Assembly: GCA_964016885.1 (NCBI GenBank)
Contig: OZ024743.1
Location: 172,537,176 to 172,601,175, forward strand
Direction of reading: 5' to 3'
Source: Eledone cirrhosa
Taxonomy: Eukaryota > Mollusca > Cephalopoda > Octopoda > Eledonidae
DNA length: 64,000 nucleotides
The notes under the pieces are model-generated. The model was not told where the DNA came from. It worked only from the letters and a program-made list of their open reading frames with translations, and ran no database searches. This document shows, piece by piece, positions 18,934 to 28,412 of the stretch (its first letter is position 1; the number at the start of each line of letters is the position of its first letter). A program made the translations under genes and the position numbers.

Positions 18934-20564
18934 TTACCTTACTTCTCGTAGAGGAAGGATGGTTTGTCCATCCTTTTCACTGCTTGTGGCCTTCTCCGGA
19001 AGGATGTCCTTATAAATCCTCCTGGAGAGTGTTTGTCGGAAGTCTCCGATGTCTTTGGGGAATTTTTGTTTTAGTGTCGTGTACGTTTTCTGTGTGATGC
19101 GAGTGATTTGTATGTGTGGAGGTGGTATGAACTTTTGGGTTGTTGTGTAGTCTTTTTCTGTGATGCTGGTGTTGTGTTGCATGTAGTGTAATAATTGGTT
19201 GTTGTTCAAATTTAATTGTTTCTACTTTAGGCACAAGGCCAGCAATTACCCAGTGCATTACTGGTACTTTATTTTATCGACCCCGTAAGGATGAAAGGCA
19301 AAGTCAACCTCGGCGGGATTTGAACTCAGATCGTAAAGGGACGTCACTATGCGTCAAAGCATGGCGTCCGTCCCTCTACCGATACTGCCAATCCACCCCT
19401 TGTTGTAATAATTGGTTGTTGTTCAAATTTAATGCTGTGTAGTGTGTATCGTTTTGGTTGTTTTGTTTTGTTTGCGTTTGTTGTGGGTTTGTTTCTGTTA
19501 CGCTTTTTGGTGACTTTTGTGGTGTTGATGATGGTGGTGTTGGGGTTAATGATGGTGATGGTGTTGGTGTTTGTGGTGATGGGGTTGGTGATGCTGGTGT
19601 GGATGGTGGCATATCTGTCCTAACTTTTTTGTATGATAATTTATTTGTTTCCCTCTGTATTTTGTTTTTGGAGGGGGAAGGAAGAGGATTTTTTTCTTTT
19701 TTTGGTTTCTTTTTTTCGTTTTTCCTGATACCGTTTCCCACTCCTCGTCGTCACAATCTGTCTCCAGTTGCGATAAGCCGGGGAGTGGAAAATCCTCCAC
19801 ATGCGTTGGTTTTGGTTGTGGCGTGGTGGATGGTGTAGGCGCTAGTGCTAGTTCTGGCGCGTTGGGTGGTGCTGGTGTTGGTTTTGCTACTGTAGCTGGG
19901 GTTGTTGCTGTTACAGTTGCTTCTGTTGTTGCTGCTACAGTTGTTGTTGCCATTTCTGCTGCTGGTGCTGTTGATGGTTGAGTCACTGGGGTTGGTAAGA
20001 GAGGTGGCCTCAACCTTTTAGCCTGAGGGCAGAAAGCCCTCAGGTGGGTTGCTTCACCACAAACGACACACCTAGGTCTTCTGCCCTCGACAATTACCGT
20101 GACGTGGCTGCCGTCAGTGAGGTCTATTACCTCTGGGATCTCCTCAATGCTTTTATGGTCCGCTTGGATTAGGAGCTCCATCCCAGATCCGGACCAGTTC
20201 TCCTGCTTTTCTTTCGCTATTTCTTGGTGTTAGCCTCGATGCCGGCGAGGACGGCAACCATTAGCCAGGGAATTTCGATGGCCGGTGGAACGTGGGTCAC
20301 CCTGATCTTCACAAGTCTCTGGCCACAATAGCTTGGGGTGAGTGCGAAGTCGTCACTTCTTAATGGGGTCATGGAGTGTTCTCTGGCCTCCTGTGGTATT
20401 TCAAAGAACACGTCCACGGTTCCATACTTCTGCCCACGTCTGATGTGGGGGTTTTTTGCCCACACATGTCCCAAAGCTTTCTGTATTTGGGACTCGGATG
20501 CCCGTTCCACTCGGCGCGATTTTATGTTAATTGTCCGATAAGACACGGTGCATAGGCGACACAT
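18934..20564 (-). pseudogene. Family C ORF1, C2 copy, interrupted by a SINE
   Basis: On the minus strand the frame holds CTVSYRTINIKSRRVERASE, KYGTVDVFFEIPQEA, a zinc knuckle CVVCGEATHLRAFC (about 20033-20076), a Pro/Thr/Ala-rich tail and a C-terminal block ITQKTYTTLKQKFPKDIGDF. A SINE with a 29-bp target duplication splits the C-terminal part at 19214-19398. One frameshift lies near 20220. The first part of ORF1 upstream of 20564 is shorter than in C3. Confidence 0.78.
19187..19432 (-). mobile_element. SINE insertion inside C2 with 29-bp target duplication
   Basis: The SINE body is 19214-19398 on the minus strand. The flanks TGTAATAATTGG...AATTTAA occur at 19187-19215 and again at 19404-19432. 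The same site is uninterrupted in C3 near 38966-38994, so insertion direction and boundaries are certain. Confidence 0.92.
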
Positions 20565-20781
20565 GTTTCAATTTGCCTTCGCTGACTTTGTGCTAATAGC
20601 TTGATCTGATCAATTCCTAAATCAGTTAGTAACTATTTTTTAGTGTCCTTTTCAGAAATCAATGTATGTGCAATTATATACAGTTAACAATAACAATTTT
20701 CCATAAATGGCAATTTTAAACAACTGAAAATAACAAACCTTTGCGGAGCTCACGATGATGCGATTTACTACGTAGGTGGCC

Positions 20782-20787
20782 TATAAC

Positions 20788-20837
<50 letters not shown>
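20782..20837 (+). repeat. (TAA)n between 5' ends of C2 and A2
   Basis: About 18 units on the plus strand. The two elements point away from each other from this tract. Confidence 0.95.
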
Positions 20838-21003
20838 GGGAAGAAGACGCACGATGTGACGGAGGTCATGAAATCGCTCCCGTAAGTTTTGAATTTTTAA
20901 CATATTTAAATCATTTGTGAAATAACAACTCTTAGTACAAATGCTACGTAAAGCACCCGGCTTGAGCCCCAAAAAAATTCGGACCCAAAATATATTGTTA
21001 TAA

Positions 21004-21650
21004 GGCTCAAATATTCAAATATTCAACTTTGTATTGTACACTGTATATCCAAAAAAAAATGGCTATAAATGGAAGAAGAAGAACCCCCCCCCCCTCCTCT
21101 CCTCTGGCTACACTATATAGGACAGCTAAACTCACCAACACCAGAAACTAGATACACCACCCACCCCATCATCTGTGTACACTGAACACAACAGCATTTT
21201 CACCTTCACCGCCACCGCTCACTACGGCCATCATTACCACCACTATCCCATCACCGCCGCCACCACCCCTTGACTCCTTCACTGCTGCTGCCACCGCTAC
21301 AGCACCATCACTACAGTAATACGGCTCAAATATTCAAATATTCAACTTTGTATTGTACACTGTATATCCAAAAAAAAAATAAAATGGCTATAAATGGAAG
21401 AAGAAGAACCCCCCCCCCCCTCCTCTCCTCTGGCTACACTATATAGGACAGCGAAACTCACCAACACCAGAAACTAGATACACCACCCACCCCATCATCT
21501 GTGTACACTAAACACAACAGCATTTTCACCTTCACCGCCACCGCTCACTACGGCCATCATTACCACCACTATCCCATCACCGCCGCCACCACCCCCTGAC
21601 TCCTTCACTGCTGCTGCCACCGCTACAGCACCATCACTACAGTAATACGG
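21004..21650 (+). promoter_or_regulatory. Tandem 319-bp repeat in the A2 5' UTR
   Basis: Two direct copies, 21004-21322 and 21323-21650, both run from GGCTCAAATATTCAAATATT to CACTACAGTAATACGG. They differ by only a few bases and the length of a C run. Each contains CACTATATAGGACAGC, a TATA-like motif. Tandem 5' monomers act as promoters in some other LINEs, so I infer an internal promoter; there is no direct proof. Confidence 0.7.
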
Positions 21651-22219
21651 TCGCATCACCGCCACCACTGCCTCGGTATCGACATCACCACCACCACTGT
21701 CTCAGTATCGCCAACGCCGCCAGTCTCTGCTGGCTACCACTTCCACATTATAGAATTCCTACTACTAACAAAGAGGAAGGCATCAAAATATATAGATAGA
21801 CTCAAAAAAAAAAAGAAAAAACAAACAACAAAAGCAGCACAGCAACAACAGTAAAAAACGAGAAAAACAGAGAAAAACAAAAACAAAAAAAGAAACCCCC
21901 AAAACGTAAAGAAAATAAGAATGAAGAGAGAAGCAGGCGGACGGACAGAGAAGAGGGGGGAAAAAGTAAAACTTAAAAAACAAAAACTAAGTCAGACATT
22001 CGAATACTACATTACAATGAAACTTATGCTTATTCATTTTTGGGGCCCTTTCTGCCCGGGTGTTTGTTTGTTTATGTGTGTCCGTATACAGCGTGGTGAT
22101 AATGCCACACAAGGGCCAAGTGGGATGGCGGATCCACAGATGGCTATGTAAACATACATTCGCCAATCCTCGATAAGAGTGTTTAAATATCGAACATAAA
22201 CAGTTCGAATAACGGTGAA

Positions 22220-25200
22220 ATGGAGACTAGAACGTCATGTGACAGACTCTCACCCAACAGGTGCCTCCTGGCTCAGCAGCAGGAACCTGACTGTCAACCA
22301 AATACTGCTGATGTTGGAGGAAGAAGAAGAAGGAAAGGGGCCAGAACCAACTGGACGAAAGAATTGAATAGAACTGTTATGCAATGCTACCTGAAAAGTA
22401 ACCCCAAGGAGAGGGGCTACAGGAGACGGATGCATAACATCTGGAACGAGATTGGTTTATTTAAATTAGATGAACAAAAATTGGCCGGGCAGGCTCGGGT
22501 AATAAGAACTAATGGGTGGATAAGCGAGCTGGAACTGGAGGAACTGAGCAGAGAGAATGGCTTGGAGATGGCGGGTGTAGTATGCCAGACAAGCGAGCCG
22601 GCGGGAAATGAAGGTGAGGAGGTCCTGAGAACGGAGGAACCACCCGAAGCAGACAATGATCTGAATACTGAGATAAATAATACCTGGAACAGAGAAACGG
22701 CCACTGAGGAGATGAATGCTGACGGGCTAGGACAAGATTCGGTTGACATCCTAAATTTAGTGGTAGATGAGTTGAACAATGATAGTGGGAGACCTATGAA
22801 CCTAAGATTTGTAGACAGGAAAAAGTTAAAAGAAACAACAGCTAAGGTAAACAAAGTCATCCCATACCTTGAGGCGAGGAGTCTTCACCAGTGCAACAAT
22901 ATCCTCAAAGCAACAGCAAATACGGTGAGGAAACTACTTGGTATAAAAGCGAGAGGAAACAACAGACAAGAAAGAGCAGAGCCGTGGTGGAAGAAGCGAC
23001 TGAGTGGGCAAATCGGGGAAATGAGAAATGACATAGGAAAGCTTGAGTCACTACTGAATGGGACACTAAAAAACATAGGCACTAAAAATAGACTGGAAAT
23101 AAAATACAAAACTAGGAGTAAAAAGCTAAATATTATCATAGAGGAATTGAAGCAACGCATTGTAGCAAAGAGTGCCAAAATCAGGCGATACGAGAACAGA
23201 GTCAGTCAGTATAAACAGAACCGCATGTTCGACAACAACCAGAAGATGCTGTTTGGACAGCTTGAGGGGAAAGAAAGAGGCAACGACTTGATCCCTGGGG
23301 CGGAACAAGCTAAAACATTCTGGAGAAGAATATGGGAGCAAGATGTTAGACACAATGCCCAGGCAGGGTGGATTGAGACAGTACAGAGGGAGATCGGTGA
23401 GCAGGCACAGCAACAGACTGATTTGAGTATCACAGTTGAAACTCTTAAGGGGCAAGCCAAAAAACTAACCAACTGGAAATCACCAGGCCCAGATGGTGTG
23501 CAGGGGTATTGGATTAAACATTTAACATCCCTCCACCCGAAGCTGACGGCCATGTTCAATGACTGCTTGGTGTCGGGTGAGGTGCCAGAGTGGTTGACAA
23601 AAGGTACCACAGTTCTGATAATGAAAGACCGAATCAAGGGTAATGATGTTACCAACTATAGACCTATCACATGTCTGCCCGTAAAGTGGAAACTGTTGAC
23701 GAGCATTGTGTCTGAGGAAATCTACCATCACCTCCACACAAACAACTTGTTGCCGGACGAACAGAAAGGATGCCGAAAGAAGTCACGTGGTACAAAGGAC
23801 CAGTTGCTTATTGATAAGATGGTAATGGGGAATTGCAGGAGGAGACACACTGATCTTGCCATGGGATGGATAGACTACAGAAAGGCATTTGACATGGTGC
23901 CTCATTCCTGGATCACCAAAAGCCTGGAGATCTTCAGGGTGGCAGATAACATCAGACAGTTGCTGGGCAGGAGTATGGGGTCCTGGGAGACAGAGTTGAC
24001 ATCAACTGGAGTATCCTTGGGAAGCGTGAAGATCAAGAGAGGTATCTTCCAGGGAGATAGCCTGTCCCCTCTGTTGTTTGTCCTTGCCCTGATGCCCTTG
24101 ACCATTATGCTGCGAAAAGTGAGAGCAGGATACAAGTTGGGAAGGGGAGAGCTTACCATCAATCACCTCCTCTTCATGGACGATCTTAAGCTCTTCGGGA
24201 AAAGTGAGAAGGAGTTGGATGTGCTTGTTGACACTGTCCGTATTTTCAGCAGTGATATATGTATGCAGTTTGGTATTGGTAAATGTGGAGTCATTGTGAT
24301 GAGGAGGGGTAGGTTGAGCAGAAGTAACGGGATCCAGATACCAACAGGTGAGATGATAAAGGAAATTGACTCTGAGGAAGGATACAAGTATTTGGGCGTT
24401 CTGGAGGCTGATGGCATAAAGAACAAAAAAATGAAGGAATTGTTAAGAACTGAATACATTCGGAGAGTAAGGAGCGTATTGAAGTCACATCTGAACAGCA
24501 GAAATGCCATAAGCGCAGTAAATTCCCGAGCTGTGTCTATTATTAGGTACAGTGCGGGAATTCTGAGATGGAATGTTGCTGAACAAAAAGAAATGGATAG
24601 GAAGACTAGGAAGCTATTGACTATCTACAACATGTTCCACAAGAGGAGTGATGTCGATAGACTCTACCTAAGGAGATCTGAGGGTGGAAGAGGTCTTATC
24701 AGCATAGAGGACTGTGTTCAGATGGAGAAAAACAACCTATACAAATACGTGACCTATAGTAAGGAGCCAATGCTCAGAGCTGTACTGAAGGAGGGGACAG
24801 TAGGCCAGGGGATACCCAAGGAGGAAATAACATCAAGGAGGAAGAGCAGCCTTAAGGGAAAATCCCTTCATAGTACCTTCTTTGAGAAAACTGAATTTAG
24901 AGATCCACAGACATGGAACTGGTTGAGAAGAGGAGACCTCAAAAAGGCTACAGAAGGAATGCTAATGGCTGCGCAGGAGCAGGCCCTCAAAACGAAGTGG
25001 TTGAAGCACCATATCTACAAGGAGGAGGCTAGCCCACTGTGCAGGATCTGTGGAGAGAGAGAGGAGACTGTGGCTCACATTGTGTCCGAGTGTAAACACC
25101 TAGCCCAGACCCACTATAAGGGCTGGAGACACGATGTGATGGGCAGGGTGATCCACTGGCACCTGTGCAAAGTAAACAATCTACCACATTCTGAGAAATG

Positions 25201-25612
25201 GTATGAGCATAGGCCAGAGGCGGTGATGGAGAACAGTCAGGTGAAGGTGCTGTGGGATTTTAGGATACAGACGGACAAAAAACTGGAGCACAATAGACCT
25301 GACCTGGTGGTTGTGGACAAAGAAAAAAGATCGTGCCTGATTGTGGATGTGGCCTGCCCGTTCGACACGAGAGTGCAAGAGAAGGAGAGGGAGAAAATTA
25401 ACCGATACCAGGACCTAAAGTGGGAGGTGAAAAGGATTTGGAACTGCCATGAAGTCAAAGTGATCCCGATTGTCATAGGCGCACTGGGGACTATCTCCAA
25501 AGGTTTCCAGGGATGGTTAAAGAAAATCGGCCCCTTCACGCTTTTTGGAACGCTTCAAAAGGCATGCTTGCTTGGAACGGCAAGAACCCTCCGATACGTC
25601 CTGAATATCTGA
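22220..25612 (+). CDS. Family A polyprotein: Myb-like domain, RT, zinc knuckle, restriction-like endonuclease
   Basis: This intact 1130-aa protein should nick DNA at TAA repeats and copy the element RNA there. A basic Myb-like region (about residues 36-110, RTNWTKELN...GWISELELEELS) probably binds DNA. The RT spans about 370-700, with KSPGPDGVQGYW (about 420), motif A region IDYRKAFDMVPH (about 550), motif B FQGDSLSPLLF (about 610) and motif C FMDD (652-655). The zinc knuckle is C941-C944-H953-C958. The restriction-like nuclease follows with RPD (1026-1028), D1033 and D1043. The single ORF, knuckle and nuclease order match the R4/Dong group. Start choice: the first ATG of the open frame, after the 5' UTR repeats. 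Confidence 0.9.
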   Translation: METRTSCDRLSPNRCLLAQQQEPDCQPNTADVGGRRRRKGARTNWTKELNRTVMQCYLKSNPKERGYRRRMHNIWNEIGLFKLDEQKLAGQARVIRTNGWISELELEELSRENGLEMAGVVCQTSEPAGNEGEEVLRTEEPPEADNDLNTEINNTWNRETATEEMNADGLGQDSVDILNLVVDELNNDSGRPMNLRFVDRKKLKETTAKVNKVIPYLEARSLHQCNNILKATANTVRKLLGIKARGNNRQERAEPWWKKRLSGQIGEMRNDIGKLESLLNGTLKNIGTKNRLEIKYKTRSKKLNIIIEELKQRIVAKSAKIRRYENRVSQYKQNRMFDNNQKMLFGQLEGKERGNDLIPGAEQAKTFWRRIWEQDVRHNAQAGWIETVQREIGEQAQQQTDLSITVETLKGQAKKLTNWKSPGPDGVQGYWIKHLTSLHPKLTAMFNDCLVSGEVPEWLTKGTTVLIMKDRIKGNDVTNYRPITCLPVKWKLLTSIVSEEIYHHLHTNNLLPDEQKGCRKKSRGTKDQLLIDKMVMGNCRRRHTDLAMGWIDYRKAFDMVPHSWITKSLEIFRVADNIRQLLGRSMGSWETELTSTGVSLGSVKIKRGIFQGDSLSPLLFVLALMPLTIMLRKVRAGYKLGRGELTINHLLFMDDLKLFGKSEKELDVLVDTVRIFSSDICMQFGIGKCGVIVMRRGRLSRSNGIQIPTGEMIKEIDSEEGYKYLGVLEADGIKNKKMKELLRTEYIRRVRSVLKSHLNSRNAISAVNSRAVSIIRYSAGILRWNVAEQKEMDRKTRKLLTIYNMFHKRSDVDRLYLRRSEGGRGLISIEDCVQMEKNNLYKYVTYSKEPMLRAVLKEGTVGQGIPKEEITSRRKSSLKGKSLHSTFFEKTEFRDPQTWNWLRRGDLKKATEGMLMAAQEQALKTKWLKHHIYKEEASPLCRICGEREETVAHIVSECKHLAQTHYKGWRHDVMGRVIHWHLCKVNNLPHSEKWYEHRPEAVMENSQVKVLWDFRIQTDKKLEHNRPDLVVVDKEKRSCLIVDVACPFDTRVQEKEREKINRYQDLKWEVKRIWNCHEVKVIPIVIGALGTISKGFQGWLKKIGPFTLFGTLQKACLLGTARTLRYVLNI

Positions 25613-25685
25613 GGCTGCAGGTAGTGGCTTGATATTCAATCCAACGGACTTTCCAGTTAACCAACGTCAATGACTGAGATTCAAG

Positions 25686-25688
<3 letters not shown>

Positions 25689-25768
<80 letters not shown>
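25689..25768 (+). repeat. (TAA)n between A2 and A3
   Basis: About 26 TAA units on the plus strand. Confidence 0.95.
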
Positions 25769-25769
<1 letters not shown>

Positions 25770-27559
25770 GATGGTAATGGGGAATTGCAGGAGGAGACAC
25801 ACTGATCTTGCCATGGGATGGATAGACTACAGAAAGGCATTTGACATGGTGCCTCATTCCTGGATCACCAAAAGCCTGGAGGTCTTCAGGGTGGCAGATA
25901 ACATCAGACAGTTGCTGGGCAGGAGTATGGGGTCCTGGGAGACAGAGTTGACATCAACTGGAGTATCCTTGGGAAGCGTGAAGATCAAGAGAGGTATCTT
26001 CCAGGGAGATAGCCTGTCCCCTCTGTTGTTTGTCCTTGCCCTGATGCCCTTGACCATTATGCTGCGAAAAGTGAGAGCAGGATACAAGTTGGGAAGGGGA
26101 GAGCTTACCATCAATCACCTCCTCTTCATGGACGATCTTAAGCTCTTCGGGAAAAGTGAGAAGGAGTTGGATATGCTTGTTGACACTGTCCGTATTTTCA
26201 GCAGTGATATATGTATGCAGTTTGGTATTGGTAAATGTGGAGTCATTGTGATGAAGAGGGGTAAGTTGAGTAACGGGATCCAGATACCAACAGGTGAGAT
26301 GATAAAGGAAATTGACTCTGAGGAAGGATACAAGTATTTGGGCGTTCTGGAGGCTGATGGCATAAAGAACAAAAAAATGAAGGAATTGTTAAGAACTGAA
26401 TACATTCGGAGAGTAAGGAGCGTATTGAAGTCACATCTGAACAGCAGAAATGCCATAAGCGCAGTAAATTCCCGAGCTGTGTCTATTATTAGGTACAGTG
26501 CGGGAATTCTGAGATGGAATGTTGCTGAACAAAAAGAAATGGATAGGAAGACTAGGAAGCTATTGACTATCTACAACATGTTCCACAAGAGGAGTGATGT
26601 CGATAGACTCTACCTAAGGAGATCTGAGGGTGGAAGAGGTCTTATCAGCATAGAGGACTGTGTTCAGATGGAGAAAAACAACCTATACAAATACGTGACC
26701 TATAGTAAGGAGCCAATGCTCAGAACTGTACTGAAGGAGGGGACAGTAGGCCAGGGGATGTCCAAGGAGGAAATAACATCAAGGAGGAAGAGCAGCCTTA
26801 AGGGAAAATCCCTTCATAGTACCTTCTTTGAGAAAACTGAATTTAGAGATCCACAGACATGGAACTGGTTGAGAAGAGGAGACCTCAAAAAGGCTACAGA
26901 AGGAATGCTAATGGCTGCGCAGGAGCAGGCCCTCAAAACGAAGTGGTTGAAGCACCATATCTACAAGGAGGAGGCTAGCCCACTGTGCAGGATCTGGTGG
27001 AGAGAGAGAGGAGACTGTGGCTCACATTGTGTCCGAGTGTAAACACCTAGCCCAGACCCACTATAAGGGCTGGAGACACGATGTGATGGGCAGGGTGATC
27101 CACTGGCACCTGTGCAAAGTAAACAATCTACCACATTCTGAGAAATGGTATGAGCATAGGCCAGAGGCGGTGATGGAGAACAGTCAGGTGAAGGTGCTGT
27201 GGGATTTTAGGATACAGACGGACAAAAAACTGGAACACAATAGACCTGACCTGGTGGTTGTGGACAAAGAAAAAAGATCGTGCCTGATTGTGGATGTGGC
27301 CTGCCCGTTCGACACGAGAGTGCAAGAGAAGGAGAGGGAGAAAATTAACCGATACCAGGACCTAAAGTGGGAGGTGAAAAGGATTTGGAACTGCCATGAA
27401 GTCAAAGTGATCCCGATTGTCATAGGCGCACTGGGGACTATCTCCAAAGGTTTCCAGGGATGGTTAAAGAAAATCGGCCCCTTCACGCTTTTTGGAACGC
27501 TTCAAAAGGCATGCTTGCTTGGAACGGCAAGAACCCTCCGATACGTCCTGAATATCTGA
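25769..27559 (+). pseudogene. Family A RT-endonuclease fragment, one frameshift
   Basis: The frame is open to 27042 and then continues in another frame to 27559. An extra G in GGATCTGGTGG (near 26997; A2 has GGATCTGTGG) shifts the frame inside the zinc knuckle, between its first two cysteines. RT motif C FMDDLKLF and the nuclease RPDLVVVDKEKRSCLIVDV are still readable. The first 530 residues are missing. Confidence 0.9.
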
Positions 27560-27635
27560 GGCTGCAGGTAGTGGCTTGATATTCAATCCAACGGACTTTC
27601 CAGTTAACCAACATCAATGACTGAGATTCAAGGAA
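25769..27635 (+). mobile_element. Family A copy A3, 5'-truncated
   Basis: It starts within the RT (AAGATGGTAATGGGG, residue about 533 of A2) directly after (TAA)n and has the complete family 3' end. It is very close to A2 but carries a 6-bp deletion near 26270 and a 1-bp insertion near 26997. Confidence 0.93.
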
Positions 27636-27645
27636 TAACAATAAC

Positions 27646-27680
<35 letters not shown>
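27636..27680 (+). repeat. (TAA)n between A3 and B1
   Basis: The TAA run starts with an ACAATAACAATA variant, as in the A1 tail. Confidence 0.95.
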
Positions 27681-27683
<3 letters not shown>

Positions 27684-28111
27684 CACATATATTAAACATA
27701 CGCGACACAAATGCATAGATACTACAGATCAAACAAAACTAGTCTATTCAACACAGATATTAAACATACACGACACAAACGCATAGATACTACATATCAA
27801 AAAAAAACTAGTCCACTCAACAAAACTCAGTAACAACAACGCCACCGCCGCCACCACTCCTTCATTGCTACCACCACTATTCCCCTGTTAACTTAAGAAA
27901 GGGGAAGGTGGCGGTATCACTAGACAAGGGAGAGGCTAGCAAAAGATATAAATAGATTGACTTAGTGACCAGGCCACCGGCCAAACGTCAACAACTATGA
28001 CACTGCTGGCTCCCCCCTTCCTCACCAACAATATAAAAAGCGCCAGCACCACCACCGACATAGCCAACAACAATAACAGGCAATTCAGCAAAAAGTATAT
28101 TATATTATTGT

Positions 28112-28166
28112 AATGCACTGGGTGATTGCTGGCCTTGTGCCTGGAGTGGAGACAATTATTATTATT
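28112..28166 (+). repeat. SINE tail segment within the B 5' UTR (B1 copy)
   Basis: AATGCACTGGGTGATTGCTG...CCTTGTGCCTGGAGTGGAGACAATTATTATT matches the 3' end of the Ceph-SINE. The same piece lies at the same 5' UTR position in B2 (41896-41945), so it belongs to the element. Confidence 0.75.
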
Positions 28167-28412
28167 ATTAATAATTTCATTCTTAAGCCACGCAATGCTC
28201 ACATTAAGGAACCATAATAACAATTTAAAAAAACAACAAAAAAGAAAACTCCGTGACCAAGAAATACCGGGATGGCGGGCGGCCGGCGGGGAATAGCCGT
28301 GTCTCTAGGGGAGAACGACCCCTCTAGTCTTGGTTGACACTCGTTCTAGAAGTGGTAACACGAAATGATTACCCCTTGGCGGATAAGGATAAAACGCGAC
28401 AAAATAAAGTAA

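Larger units (their letters stand above)
16825..20781 (-). mobile_element. Family C retrotransposon copy C2, 3' end missing
   Basis: The 5' end (20781) abuts (TAA)n, as in C3, but the element stops inside the RT at 16825. The last part of ORF2 and the 3' UTR are absent, which target-primed insertion does not normally give. A later deletion or rearrangement is implied. An internal stretch of about 100 bp around 17190 is also deleted relative to C3, and a SINE sits at 19214-19398. Confidence 0.85.
20838..25688 (+). mobile_element. Family A retrotransposon copy A2, full length
   Basis: The element begins GGGAAGAAGACGCACGA directly after (TAA)n and ends GACTGAGATTCAAGGAA directly before (TAA)n, about 4.85 kb in all. 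It has a 1.38-kb 5' UTR with a tandem duplication, one intact 1130-codon ORF and a 75-bp 3' UTR. Three other copies in the window share its exact 3' end. It looks complete and possibly active. Confidence 0.92.

Noticed and set aside
22885..23178. Minus-strand frames repeated in every family A copy (also 23126-23737 and 24163-24510)
   Set aside because: They recur only because they are antisense to the conserved family A ORF, and they lack any domain.
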